DNA of 64,000 nucleotides from Chamaecyparis obtusa. Taxonomy: Eukaryota; Streptophyta; Pinopsida; Cupressales; Cupressaceae. Position 1 is the stretch's first letter. Each line of letters opens with the position of its first letter. The position numbers and the translations under genes were made by a program. The notes beneath the pieces are model-generated. The model was not told the DNA's origin and searched no databases. It saw only the letters and a program-made list of their open reading frames with translations. The DNA lies in NCBI GenBank assembly GCA_027943335.1, contig BSBK01001537.1, forward strand, positions 79,501-143,500, written 5' to 3'. Positions 49,564-61,533 of this stretch are shown in pieces.

Positions 49564-49605
49564 TTTGATGAGTCGTGACTCTTTCATGAGTCACGCCTCA
49601 TCAAA
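49564..49605. repeat. 18-bp stem hairpin
   Basis: TTTGATGAGTCGTGACTC and its reverse complement (17 of 18 bases) are separated by a 6-base loop. Its role is unknown. Confidence 0.8.
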
Positions 49606-52145
49606 TTAGACTGAGCACATTCGTATATATTTGCAATGTGCTGTTTAACATTAGATCGAAATTGATAAGTGCTGAGTACAGAAAACAGATACTACAGTAG
49701 GCAATACATTCGGATTAAGTGTGACTGCAAAGAAAGTTACTACCTTCGTTGAGCAGTCAATGAAATACAGTTAAGGAAATTAATAAGTGTATGTACAGCA
49801 CCAAGTACGAAGTATATACAAGTCACCTTCACATCTGTAGAATATTAATATAATACAATTAGATATATATGCAGAATATTAATACGATATAATTAGATAT
49901 ATTTATTAATATATCTGTAATATATATATAGATATTGTGATTATATATTGAGTTAATATAAGAAAAATTTAAAAGCCATACATTCTTGATCAAAACTTAA
50001 CATTGTTGAGAGGAGAGAGAAATCTCATGAGACGTTGCCTAAAGTCACAATTTTGCAAGTTATAGTCATAATGACTTACAAAACTTTTAACCAACATAGT
50101 GGAAGGCATCGAATGTGAGAAGAAAATAAGATCATAAGGAAGGCAGACATTATGTAAGAACCCAAGCAGGTTCTAACTCCGACAAAAGCTGAATTGCTTT
50201 ACTTTTTAGATGTTTGACATTGTGTCAAACAATTGTCATGCAATTCTTCAATTCTGATTTCCAAATGTTTATATGTTTGCTTTGTTGTATTTGAATGGTT
50301 TTGAATTCCAACATATACTAATGCATGTAGTTCAAATTGCAAAGCTTGAAGATAATAAATTGCAATACAACAATTTCCTTTCAAATATTATTTCCCTTCA
50401 AATTAATCATGCAATTATTACAATGAAGGAATACATAATATATGCACTCCAACTATGCAACAATCATTACTTAAAGTAAACTAAGAACCTGGAAATCATA
50501 TCTGCCACCACATTGACTATTTGATAAATAAATATATGTATTGCATGGCATGAATGATAGACTTCCTTGACGCTGAGACCTGGGAACAGATGTGTTGGCA
50601 CCAAGAAACAGGATCGGCCCTTGCTTAAATCGCAGACCCCAGCATACTGAAGTCACAGCTTTTGATTATGATGATCAAACCCCCATATTAGTCACAGCAG
50701 ACCAGAAATTGGAAACGCTGCTTGCCAAGGAAGAATCACCACACATTAAACAGGTTACTCCAGTCGCCTATGATCTTTGTGATGCAATTACCACCAATAA
50801 CCTCATGGATGGCACTTGTGTGATGCCATACTTCAAAGCACAAACCGTTGGAATGTCTCACCAGTCCTAAGTGCATTCAACAGCAAAGAATTTACAATTC
50901 TTTGTGCTTCAAATGTAGAAAACTAGTCATGGAAGAGCTCACGCCAAAGGAGAATAAATCTTCAACATATGGTTCGATTTTCATTATGAATGTAATTTAA
51001 ACATTCCCAAACCCTATCGAACCAGCAGCATCATCTTTACACTTCACGTGATATAATTGAACTTAGGCTTTACATGTCTCCAATTCAAATATTTGAATAA
51101 TATATAAACAATTACCACCCCTTCTTATGTTGGCGCCACATAAAAAAATAATGTTATAATAATAACAAGGCTTTTTGGTCATATAATAAAGTTTTAAGAC
51201 ATATTATTAAGTTAAACTTAATTAATAAATACTTTATAACCATTAATTCTCAAAACGCAAATGACCAAGCCAAACAACAAATTGCCAAGTGATCCATACC
51301 AAGCCTGTCCTGCCAAAAATAGAATCCGATTAATTAAGTCCTTGACAATGAGCTATGCTGACGCCAGTCAATCTCCATACTACTACCAAACTGATCAAGT
51401 GCCCCGCTAAAAATAGTAACTCTGACACAATCCTAACAACGCGAGCACTGGAGTGGAGAAACAACTTCTGACTCAACCAACTGAGGCCCCCTATCCAACT
51501 GATTAGCCTACAAGGGACAAGTAATAGGCTAATCCCTCAAACTCTGATGCTCACCAAAATGGAGACATTACACATTGGTAATAAGTAAAGACATATAGTA
51601 GTTTGTTTATATAACCTGTGATTTCTGGTATAGTATCTCAATATATATATGTGGCATAGTGAATCTATTTGTGAATGCTCATTACTGAATAATGTTTATA
51701 CAGTTCAAGAATATGATATTTGTATGTGATTGCTTATATATACATATACATACAGATATATATACATTTATCTGCATAACTCTAATTTAATATGTATTTC
51801 ATTGATGAACCTGGAATGTTATAATATAGATGTGTATGAAATATTATGTATGTTTATGCTCTCTGACTTCTGTAGCCAGCCATGGTAGGGGAAATGAGGG
51901 ATTACATGCTGGAAAACAGTGATGAGGTCACCTTCTAAGCATGCCACCCCATGGTATATGACCAAGGAATCCCATGGGGCCAAAGGGGGACAAAGGGGAC
52001 TGCCTTTAGAGCAGGAAGGATGGACTTTCTGGGCACCCTATTGTGAATGCTCCTCATGACCCCCATCATGGCAAACAAATGCATAATGATTGAACATCAT
52101 TGGAAGTAAGATAAAAGTGGCAAGATTGAGGAGAACAGTGATAGC
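49606..52145. other. Intron 3 sequence with one unassigned ORF
   Basis: Mostly AT-rich DNA. The frame at 50592-50870 (92 aa) and the overlapping minus frame at 50471-50656 have no domain I can name. Near 50645 the minus frame reads VTSVCWG, which is WD40-like but too short to call. A GAGACATTACA motif near 51560 looks like an LTR end. Confidence 0.35.
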
Positions 52146-52794
52146 TGTAATGCCCCCTTTCTAGAATAGGATTTAATAAATAATAATAAACAAATAAATA
52201 ATAATAGATTATAATGTAATTTATTATTAAATTATCTATATTATTAATATAATAATAATAAAATCTAATAATAGTATTAAAATATAAAATTAAATAAATA
52301 ATATTAAAATATAATATAAATAAGTAAATAACAATAATAATATTAAAATATTCAATATTAAATTATAATATAATCACAAAACCAAAACATATTAACAGTT
52401 ATATTGATATCAACTATGGCAGGAACATGGGAAGGTTTCAAAGGCTCATCGAAATTAGCCTTGACCAGCCTTGGCATCAATGACTCAGCGAGAATCGAAT
52501 TACAAATGGAACCAATAAATTAATGGTACCAATTCAGTATCATTGACTATAGAGTATTGTCTATTGTCACAGAGACAGCAATCACAAAAATAGTGATTAA
52601 GCATCACATGACGGCAAAAGAGGATAAGACGATATACAGCAACTAACATATTAAGACTAAAAATGACAGCAAATGCAAGTATCAATAAATCAAGTTTGAT
52701 ATTGATCAACACCAAATCAATTTATAATATCGATGAATCAGATTACCTACAGATCCATACGTTGTGAGGGCATGGAATCAATGGGGACATTACA
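52146..52794. repeat. LTR-like segment, TGTAATGCCCCC...GGGGACATTACA
   Basis: It begins like 34236-36157 (CTAGAATAGGATTTAATAA) and ends CAATGGGGACATTACA. The flanks (ATAGC and AATAC) do not form a target duplication, so the pairing of ends is uncertain. Confidence 0.45.
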
Positions 52795-55692
52795 AATACT
52801 TTATCAGTCAAAAAACCTATGCTGGACAGTGACATATATGAGACAAACCTAAGATGATTATAGTAATTGCGTATATATTCCCAAGTATATACAGAGTTTG
52901 GGATCAACTGCACAGATCAATAAGATATTGATAAACAAAGGGATGCATAACCATCCATGATTCGAACAACCGCAAGTAGATATGATTGCAGACAAACAAG
53001 ATGTCCATGAGACCCGTGTTCCTATCAAAAACATGTAAAATATGATAGGAGTGGAAAGCTCAAATCAATAATAAACCCAGCAACGATTATTAACATCAAC
53101 TATTAAAGAAATCTAACACGCCCACCGTGAATTAAGGATAAAGTAATATTTGATGCAAAAGACCTATTAATCTTATTATCGATAAGATTTAATGAAGAAT
53201 TGTTACCGCTTCGTAAGAAAGTTAATTATAATCAATAGTCACCATAATTAATTCAGCGGATAGTATTAATATATGGAAGAGGTGAGATTATTTGAAAAGA
53301 AGGTATTTGTTTTGAAGGAGTGTGGCCAGTCAAGATGCAACCCCTCACTTCATATCTCCTCTTTACATATTAAAGAGAAGTCATTTACTCATCGATAGGG
53401 CATCTGATCAGAAACAACATCAATATTTCAAGTTGCAAGCATATAATTTAGAATCTGAAACAACAACATATCGCTTGAAGCGATATTACACATTCATATA
53501 ATAACATTATCATATCAGACACAGCAGACCTATTACCGCAAGCAATTCTTATTGATTGCATATTTATATTATCTATACAAGAAATAGCATCATTATACTA
53601 TCATCATAAGTGATAGAATTATCATATTCATAGCATATTTCATTTCATTATATAAGTCATTGTTAGTAAAAATATTAATATTCATCCATCTTGCATACAT
53701 ATATTATGATTGAATCTGAAATAGCAGTTGATATCTTACATATCCTCCATTACTTAGTCTAATTGCAAGTATCTGATAGAGTAAGTGTGAGAAGTTGGAC
53801 TAATTGTCCTGGCTTTCCAAGTTAATCAATAAGGGGACATTACAAACACCTCACTAGGTACAACCCCCCCCCCCCTCTCATATGGATGGCACGAGCCACA
53901 TGCGGCCAAGAGGGATGGTATATCCGCTCTTGGGCCTAGGGTAGATGGTCTCTAGGGCACCCTATCAAGTCACCCTCTCTTATCTCTTCTATGATTGAAT
54001 CATCTTAAAATTGTTTTGAGCAATCTAGTGATTAAATCTACATTTCTTATATATGCTTATTTCTAACTAAAGAAATCTAATTATGAATTATGATTATAAA
54101 TGATCCCTAACTTGTTTGCAGGGTCTCAATCAAAGTGAGAGGTATCTCTAAACCCTACTTGTTTTGATAAAAATTGCAACCAAGGGCAAAATTTGAGAAC
54201 TCATGATTTGAGGACATTACAATAAGGTCCTACTATTGGACCTAAGGTAGAGGACACTTGGGACACTTCATCATGTCTTCCAATACAACCCTTATTATGG
54301 TTCAGCTCCCATGTAATCATTAAAATTTGTTGTGTAGATTCATATGTATATTTACTAACCCTAAAATTAGATGTATTTCAAGAATTATATCTACAATATT
54401 ATCTAATCCATTTCCAGGTTTCCAAAACAGGTCTATCTCATCTTATTTTTGAGAAGAAAGATTATATCTCTAACTATGTTTTGCTATTTGCTTCACTTGG
54501 TTTTGTGTATTTAGGGCAAAGTATAAGGTGATCCCAGAGAGAGACATTACATTTATCCACCCTCAAAAAGGGAGATAAAAAATTTAAATAAATTTATTAT
54601 TAATGTAGTCGACCTCCTTATGAAGCTGCCCCACCCTGGGTGTTCAAATTTAAAAATCAAATAAATATATGGGGCCGACCCCTTGGTGTATGTGCCCAAG
54701 TTTTGAAAGGGTGCATAAAAATGAATGATTTCCCTCCTTTGCAAGTATCATGTCTTTTCACCAAGTCACCCTCTTTGGAGAAGATATATATGATGATTGT
54801 CAGACATGAAATCACATGCCCCCAGCCTTAAGCACCGAATAACAAATAAAATATATATGCAATATTAAGGAAGCCCAGCGATCAGCAATCTATTTGAATT
54901 CATAATACTCCTGATACAATCAGTAAGGCACATATTTAGTGAATGCATGATATTAGGTAATGATTCGTAATGAACCTGTCTCAAAAGAAAGGAGTAAATT
55001 AAATATGTATCGATACATGAATTAAGTTTATCATACAGCGACTCGTTATGGGAAGACATCTATAATTACATTAATTGCCTATATCAAAATTGGATAACTA
55101 ACAAAAGACTAAGATGTGGCGGTTGGGAATTTTATTAGGAAGCAGTGATTCTTATTATGAAGGGCAGCAATTATGATATGCAATAATTAATACGTTGAGA
55201 GGCAGTGATTACTTTACAAAAACAGCCGTTTGTTTAAAGAAATGATTATATTCATAGGATAGCAATTAATTAAGAAGAGATGCCTCAATTATGAGGAGAT
55301 ATATATCTTGAGAAAGTGGTGACTCTTCATCCCTTCTTGAGGGATACATTAGGTGAATCACTTCATTGCAAAGGGGCATCAACGAAGATAAAAACAAGTC
55401 AGTATTGAGTGAAGAGATCGGCATTTCAGAATACAGCCAAATTTTGATATGGCAATATTGTGGTATGCATGATAATATGTTTGATATGTATGTGTAGTGT
55501 ACACAATGTGGATAAATGTTATTATATATCTATACTCCTTAAATATCTCTAACAAAGATGTTAATAAACACTTGTACAATTATTACGTTTTGTCAATTAA
55601 TAAATAAGTTTATCTATTCTTTATTCCCACAAGCAATCATATTGGAATGGAAGGAAATATGTTAGGGAGAGGCAGTAGACCAATTCTCTCAA
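52795..55692. repeat. Cluster of LTR fragments ending in GACATTACA
   Basis: LTR-like right ends lie at about 53844, 54226 and 54552. Several are preceded by GGGCAAArT and a CAGGGTCT or CAGGTTTCC phrase, marking repeated pieces of one family. A C-run occurs near 53866. No coding sequence is recognised. Confidence 0.45.
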
Positions 55693-55925
55693 ATTAAGTA
55701 GGCCACCCCAAGTGATGGAATTGTATTAGTAGATATTCCTACAACTTGTGGGCCAAGAGGCGAGTTGTCTTAGCTGGATGTTGTGCAATCTTGGGCTGAA
55801 CAATCTTCCGCAATGCCCCGGGTTCCCTTGAATTAGCCAAGCCACCCCAAGTGATAGAATTGTATTAGTGGATATTCCTGCCACTTGTGGGCCAAGGGGT
55901 GAGTTGGATCTTGTGCGCTCTTGGG
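55693..55925 (+). repeat. 148-bp tandem duplication
   Basis: GCCACCCCAAGTGATGGAAT...CTTGTGGGCCAAGAGG at about 55703 recurs at about 55851 with a few substitutions. Confidence 0.85.
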
Positions 55926-56309
55926 CTTTATTGGGCTGGAAGTTTCCGAGCACCCTTTGTGATTTTCCTCTCCAAATTCTACTATGATTAATTATGAGAA
56001 ATGGAACTTTTGATGGCTTGGTTCCTAAAGTTTAAAGGCTATTGCATGATTTATCTAAATAGAGTAAGATGATTATTGATATATATGTGCTTATATTTGT
56101 AATTGGATCCCTAACCTTAATAGAGATATTTGGTCTTATGAATTACATTTCAAATATTGTCTAAAACGATTGCAGGATCTAAACCAGGATTACCTTGATA
56201 AAAACGTTTCATTGGTAAAGATAAAATTCTAATGTATTACATTTCTTATTTTAATTGGACATTGTGATTCTAGGGCAAGATTTAGGATCATCCCAAAAGG
56301 GGGTCATTA

Positions 56310-56843
56310 CATGAAAGGTATGTTGAATACAAGTCAAATCATACAAGCACAAGGAAATTTGAAGAGCAGAAATTATTTTGAGCAGAATTATAGAAGATTT
56401 GAAGCAGACCTTCTAAGGTGATTTATAGCAGATTTCAAGGAGATTTATTCTTCAAGAAGACTAAGGTTTTTTGTTCAAGAGGTTGGTGCCTCTCCATAGA
56501 CGAGATTGGTGTCTTTTACTAAGTTGGTGCTTATTTGTGGGGATTGGTGTCTCTAGTGGGTTAGTGATTACAAATATAAGCAGGGATTGGTGTCTCTAGT
56601 AGGTTGTTGCATAAAAAATTTGTAAGGGAAGTATTTATATAAGCAGAACTTTTTGTTGTGGTTTTCTTCCAAAGGGTTTCCACTCATAAATCTTGTGTTC
56701 TTAATTGTTGATGGTGTGCAATTAATGTTATTGTGGTTGTTAATTTGAAAAAATTTAAAAGATTGTCTTATACTCTGATTGAGCCCCGCGCCCCCCCTTC
56801 CCCCACCCTCAGTATAACCTTCTGCTCATCAAGGTATCATTCA
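56310..56843 (+). mobile_element. SIRE-like copia LTR fragment (3' part)
   Basis: Matches the second half of 42386-43614: repeated GGGGATTGGTGTCTCTAG, then TTGTTGTGGTTTTC, then CTTGTGTTCTTAATTGTTGA. It ends in a C-rich tract and CTGCTCATCA. It is preceded by a GGTCATTACA LTR end near 56304. Confidence 0.7.
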
Positions 56844-58396
56844 AACATTAAGAACATAAAATATGAAAAGATGATGCTCCTAAACCAAGAACATAAAGCA
56901 CTGCAAATATGACCATCACAACATAGGCCTTCCAAATTACCATTGTGGCATCTAAGATTGAGAATTATATGAATATTGTTAAAATATGAGCAAATCAGAG
57001 TCCCATGCTCTGTCAAATTGAATTGGTAAGTGAAACAACCCTAAAATAATTCCAAAAGAGAGGATTTGCGTAGCAAGTAGCAAAGCAGAGTACAGAATGA
57101 ACATCATATAGCATATTGGAATGCCTGCATTTCAAACAGTTCACAGAGCATGACAAATGCAAATGATATGAAAAACCTACAAAAAACAGAAAGTGTTTCA
57201 AGCTGGGAAACATCATCACGGACATCCAAGAATATAGAAACTAGATGACACAATCTAGAGTCTAGACTCAGACAAGGAATCTAAAAGATAAACATATATT
57301 TAAGGTCTAGTCAACCAGTTTCATATGAAGGAACAATAATCTTTCCGAATCATCCAATGCTAATCCAATCCCTCAATTACTTTTAAAATTTAACATAAAT
57401 TCACATCCTTAGATTTTCCACTGGAATTTCTGAGACTAACATAAATTAAAAGTTGAAAACTCTAGTTATTGTTTAGTACTGACTAAGCACATTCTATGCA
57501 GGGTAAAGAACAGAAAAAGCACACTTGATGTCTTCTTATAAACCAAAAGCTAATAACGAAAATTTGAAAACAAATTTGCTGAATTTTAAAACATAATTAT
57601 TTTCAGGAGTTCAAAAAGCACTGTTATGAACAAAAATCTGATATCATAACTCTGAAAGCAAAATTCTGAATCCTAGAGCACTTCTCCTTAGCAATATCAC
57701 CGACATATTGAACTATCAAATCTCTCAGGTGAGCCACTCCCAATTGTAAAGAGATAACAATTTTCAAAGTACTTAATGCTGGTCTATAAACAAAAAAATC
57801 ATAATAGAAAAATTTTGCTGATACCAAAGAAAGACATTTCTACTGTTAGATATTCTCCTGGATATAAACTTCCTCCAACAAAAACCCTATACTTGCTCCA
57901 CTGTCCATTTTTATAGCAGAAGGCTGGAAACTTTCTTCCATAACCTGCTTTGGGCTGTTTCATCTCTTTCCAGATATGTTATTAGAATTTCACAGGTTCA
58001 CAGAATCACCACCCCAATAACATTGTTATGAACCAAAATCTGATAGTAATACCAAAATATCTGAAAATAAAATGAAAAAATTTTAAAATATTGAGGGGCT
58101 CAAATATCAAAAAATTAACTCAAAATCTGAGAAAATATGTCTCAAAAAACATTCTGAAAGCAAAATGAAGAATTCTCAAAGGAAAACGTAGAAATTCTGC
58201 ACACAAAGACTCCTAATCTGCAAAATGATTTTCTGGAAGCCAAAAAGCAGTAAAACTCAATTCTGGTATGAATAATACAAAGATGAAAAGTCCTTGAACA
58301 TGTTATGGGAGATTTTTTTCATAATTAGAATAATATTAGACTTTGTAAACAGAGATATGAAACAGATGACACCAGCCATGCAATAACTTCTGTTTA
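56844..58396. other. Intron 3 sequence without identified features
   Basis: AT-rich DNA with short ORFs only (for example minus 57013-57225 and 57624-57827). No recognisable domain or repeat structure. Confidence 0.4.
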
Positions 58397-58743
58397 TAAG
58401 AGTTGTAGATTCATTTGAGAAGATTGTCAGAGAAGGATTAATGAAGGGAGGACCATCAATTCAGAAATTCATGAGTAATAAATAAAAATCAGATCAATCA
58501 TCAATTCGGAAATAAATCATTATTCTCAAAGGGCAGAAATGAAGAGTGATGACCCATTTCTTGTGAAGGGTGGTGACTCATAAGAGTGGTAGATTCATTT
58601 GAGAAAATCATCACGGAAGGATTAAAGAAGGGAGGACCATCAATTCAGAAATTCATGAGTAATAAACAGAAATCAGATCATCAATCATCAATTTGGAAAT
58701 AAATGAAGAGTGATGACCCATTTCTTGTGAAGGGTGGTGACTC
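58397..58743 (+). repeat. 184-bp tandem duplication
   Basis: TAGATTCATTTGAGAA through GGAGGACCATCAATTCAG and AGAGTGATGACCCATTTC to GGGTGGTGACTC is present twice, starting at 58397 and 58581. Confidence 0.9.
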
Positions 58744-58935
58744 GCCCATAAAGAAGATATATGGAGATCATTTCATGAAATCAAATCATAAAAGTATCAT
58801 GGAAGTATTCACCTACCAAGTCCATCGAGAAAAAAGCAGTCAGCAAAGAACAATCAAGAAATATCTATTAGCAATAATCTTGCAAATTCCTTGAGAAATC
58901 GGTTTTGAATTTGTGGAAGTGTGTTGCAAATAGGA

Positions 58936-59145
58936 AGGATGGCCAGCCTTCCAAGTTCATGAGAGATGGAAGGACGGTCGACCTTTCATGTTCTTGTCAA
59001 GTTAAACAGGACATGGAATGGACGGCCAGCCTTCCATGCTTTTGGGCTTAATCAAGAAGGACAGCAGGCCTCCAGGGTGGACTGAGAGGCGGAAGGGTGG
59101 CCCACCTTCCATGCTCTCAGAAATTCAAGGACGACCGGCCTTGAT
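58936..59145. repeat. Cluster of GGAAGG-NNGGCCNN-CCTTCC palindromes
   Basis: GGAAGGATGGCCAGCCTTCC and four or five diverged relatives start near 58936, 58974, 59016, 59059, 59091 and 59129. Each is close to self-complementary and GC-rich against an AT-rich background. Confidence 0.8.
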
Positions 59146-59679
59146 ATTGCCATTTGCAAGCATTACCAAGGAATACAAGACATGATTGGCTGCAAGGAAT
59201 ATGCTATGATGTATTGATCTGAATATTAATGATGCTATGAGGTGTTGATTTAAATATCATCATAACTTATTGATCTTCGACAAGACAGTCTGAAGGAGAA
59301 TTATTGCACAAAATCAATGATAAGTTCTATCTTCCAAATTATTTATAGAATTATAAGTTGAATATTATATTAAAATTTCTTTATTTTTTTATAAAATTAT
59401 ATTTATAAATATATTACAATTCTCATGTTAAGTTGGAATTGTTTTTTAGGGTGAAAATGAGGAATATCCCAAAAAGGGACATTACACCATTCATCACTAA
59501 GATCCACCCTAGAATTTTACCACAAGCGTGTCCAATCCACTATTCAATGAAGGTGGGAGATGCAGAGCACCCCTTTACATGCTCACATTTGCAATAAAGC
59601 AAACTTATACAAATAAAAAAGGCCATTTAGAGTTGTCCACATTGATGATAAGAAGGTGAAGGAGTTCCCATGAAGGCCT

Positions 59680-60010
59680 TCAAAAAAGTTAGAACAAAGT
59701 AGATTAAATTTACTAAACTCAAAAGCTATAAGAGTTAAACATGGCCAATTTGACGCTAGAGAGACCAGATATCCAATGGAAACTATTTAGGCCTCTAAGA
59801 TTGTTAAGTACACTTGTCCTTCAACTCCTATCTCAAGTTTTTAGTTCCTCTGCCACTGAGAGAAATATGTCAGCATATAACTTCGTCCACTTAGTTAAGA
59901 GGAATAGACTTAACTGTAAGAGAGTGGAGAAGCTTGTTGTTGCGCACAGTGCCTGCTCTCATGTATTGCAAGAAATCACATTGCAAGGAGTGTCCGAGGA
60001 ACCAACATAA
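59680..60010 (+). pseudogene. hAT dimerisation-domain fragment
   Basis: The frame from 59741 reads VLQLLSQVFSSSATERNMSA, then HLVKRNRLNCKRVEKLVVAH. This is the conserved C-terminal hAT dimerisation motif (SSxxxERN and KRNRL). Upstream catalytic parts are not recognisable and there is no terminal repeat, so it is a fragment. It is on the opposite strand to the hAT at 9927-11445 and about 50 kb away. Confidence 0.75.
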
Positions 60011-60668
60011 ACTGATGAGGACTACAGCCAGTTGAAGTCCCGTTGCAGAAGCCAGTTGAGTCCAGCTTTTCTAGTGATGAGGTGCAATTTCGAAAACATT
60101 AACAACTAATTCTAATTTCTAATCTTGAGTCCAACTGCTCTATCGATAAGGTGCAATTTCCAAAACATTATCAATTAATTCTAATTTCTAAACTTGTTTC
60201 TCTGTAAATTTAGAATATGAATAATGCGGCATTTCTTTCCTTGGCATCTCTAAAGATAAACATATAACAATGTTCATACAATGCCAACAAAGAGATGTGT
60301 AATCAGTCTATATGTATTGTTCTTACTTTTTTAATTTTCAATTTCTTTTAATTTGTTTAATTTAATATTAAATCAATAATGGTTGTTCTCAAAATCCACA
60401 AAATTTTGTCATCCTGAAACCCCATACCTCCATCCTCCAAAGCTCAATAAAATGTTGCTGACTAGAAAGTACACACTGTATCGGTGACGTAACGAGCTAC
60501 TAAATTACGATAGATGAAACTCTTTTGGGAAAAACGCATGGAAATTAGTCTCTCTAATTTTATAGAGTGGCACTTTCTATTTAAGCTCTGCCAATGTAAC
60601 TAGATTGGCCTTTGTTGTAACATAAGATGCATTTGGAAAAATAAAGATGTCAAAAATAGTATTGGTAC
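60011..60668 (-). other. Intron 3, exon-3-proximal part
   Basis: A CAATTTCmAAAACATTAwCAA phrase is duplicated near 60088 and 60148, each followed by TTAATTCTAATTTCTAA. Otherwise no feature. Confidence 0.5.
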
Positions 60669-60807
60669 CTTGTTGCGCAGTTGAATTATTGTCTGCATTC
60701 AGCTCCTTCAGTATCCGCAGAACCTCATACGTGAGCTTCTCTTTCGTAGATTGCAACAGCTTCTCCTTCATATTTTCTCTCAATGCCTCCTCCTCTATTT
60801 CTTGCAC
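60669..60807 (-). CDS. Host gene exon 3: coiled-coil-like stem
   Basis: Acceptor GCGCAG|GTGCAAG and donor CAACAAG|GTACC. Encodes residues 92-137, rich in Glu, Lys and Leu with heptad-like spacing (EEEALRENMKEKLLQ, then EVLRILKELN). It ends in phase 1. The next exon in frame and phase lies about 28 kb away at 32884. If intron 3 were retained, the frame would run about 30 more codons to a stop near 60577, giving a truncated protein without the Cys-rich domain. Confidence 0.8.
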
Positions 60808-61055
60808 CTGCGCATAAACGTTTTTTCTTTATGACCTCCAATACTACCCTAATAAGTGAGCCAGTGCATAGGATTTCCCGATTTCAATTTTTCAGTCATG
60901 TCTCCCGGATTTTAAAATCAGGGTCTGGCTATGAAAACGCCGATTTAGTTAAAATTTGAGCTCGCCTATTACACAAATTGCATCGCATTATTGTTAGGCA
61001 TTTCATTACATTTCCAAAAAAATATCAAAAGAAAATCTTCTAAAATGCAGCTTAC

Positions 61056-61144
61056 CCTGAGGATTAGATCAGCAGGTTCCGATTCCCGGCGAACTCTTAT
61101 GGCTTGTTGCATTCGCTTATGCTCGTGCTCCGTATATTTTATAA
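61056..61144 (-). CDS. Host gene exon 2: start of stem region
   Basis: Acceptor TCAG|TT and donor CAGG|GTAAG flank 89 nt that complete codon 62 (Val) and encode residues 63-91, a charged segment (IKYTEHEHKRMQQAIRVRR). It enters in phase 1 and leaves in phase 0. The alternative acceptor four bases upstream gives an immediate stop, which supports this boundary. Intron 1 is only 92 bp. The residues look like the start of an amphipathic helix. Confidence 0.8.
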
Positions 61145-61236
61145 CTGACTCCAAAAAACAGTATAAGCAAACATCTCGAACAAATGATCGCAAATCTCAA
61201 ATGCCAACTGCGAAAAAGAAAAGAAATCAATCTTAC

Positions 61237-61420
61237 CTTGCATTGAACTGTGGGTAGGAGAGAATATGTAGAGAGGGGCGAGCAGAGTGTGTAAAACGTA
61301 AAGGGCCGCTACTAAATTCGCGGTGCATACGACCGTGGTGGCCTTTTTATATGAACATTTAACCCTATTTCCATTGCCATTGCCATTGCTAAGCCAGTCG
61401 ATAGCACTTCCGTGAGCCAT
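61237..61420 (-). CDS. Host gene exon 1: start codon and N-terminal signal anchor
   Basis: Encodes residues 1-61 plus one base of codon 62. The ATG is followed by G at +4. Residues 11-18 are an Asn-Gly run. A basic stretch (KCSYKK, 21-26) precedes a long hydrophobic segment with core LVAALYVLHTLLAPLYIF (36-53). A positive flank before the hydrophobic core suggests a type II signal anchor with the C-terminus in the lumen or outside the cell, which fits the disulfide-like cysteines of exon 6. The exon ends CAAG|GTAAGA, a strong donor in phase 1. A TTTAAAAATATT stretch at 61492-61481 could be a TATA-like element, but this is weak. Confidence 0.8.
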
Positions 61421-61533
61421 ATTGCAATATTTTTCTGGTTAAACCCTATCGGTTGGAAGCATAGCACATTCACCGGCTCTAATATTTTTAAACGCGGGAG
61501 AGATACAGGTGGTGGAAGTAAAAACAGAGAGAT
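61421..61533 (-). promoter_or_regulatory. Putative proximal promoter / 5' UTR of the host gene
   Basis: Lies between the host ATG and the next upstream ORF. A TTTAAAAATATT stretch on the minus strand (61492-61481) sits about 60 bases upstream of the ATG and may act as a TATA-like box. No transcript start can be fixed from sequence. Confidence 0.25.

Larger units (their letters stand above)
3469..61420 (-). other. Host gene locus with two ~28-kb introns (exons 1-6; last exon off the left edge)
   Basis: Six exons on the minus strand join into one 298-codon open frame. Exon lengths are 184, 89, 139, 96, 123 and 263 nt, total 894. Every junction is phase-consistent and has GT-AG ends. Intron lengths are 92, 248, 27784, 187 and 28747 bp, then more than 3468 bp running off the window. 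The predicted protein has a basic N-terminus, a hydrophobic anchor (about residues 29-53), a charged helical stem (about 62-170), a linker, and a Cys-rich C-terminal domain (about 224-298). From memory the whole order matches a conserved, uncharacterised plant membrane protein; I do not recall a demonstrated function. The large introns are filled with transposons in both orientations. A terminal exon is expected because exon 6 ends at a donor site with no stop. The main uncertainty is whether the locus is expressed. Confidence 0.85.

Noticed and set aside
50471..50870. WD40-type gene fragment
   Set aside because: Only about seven residues (VTSVCWG) resemble the family and adjoining residues do not.
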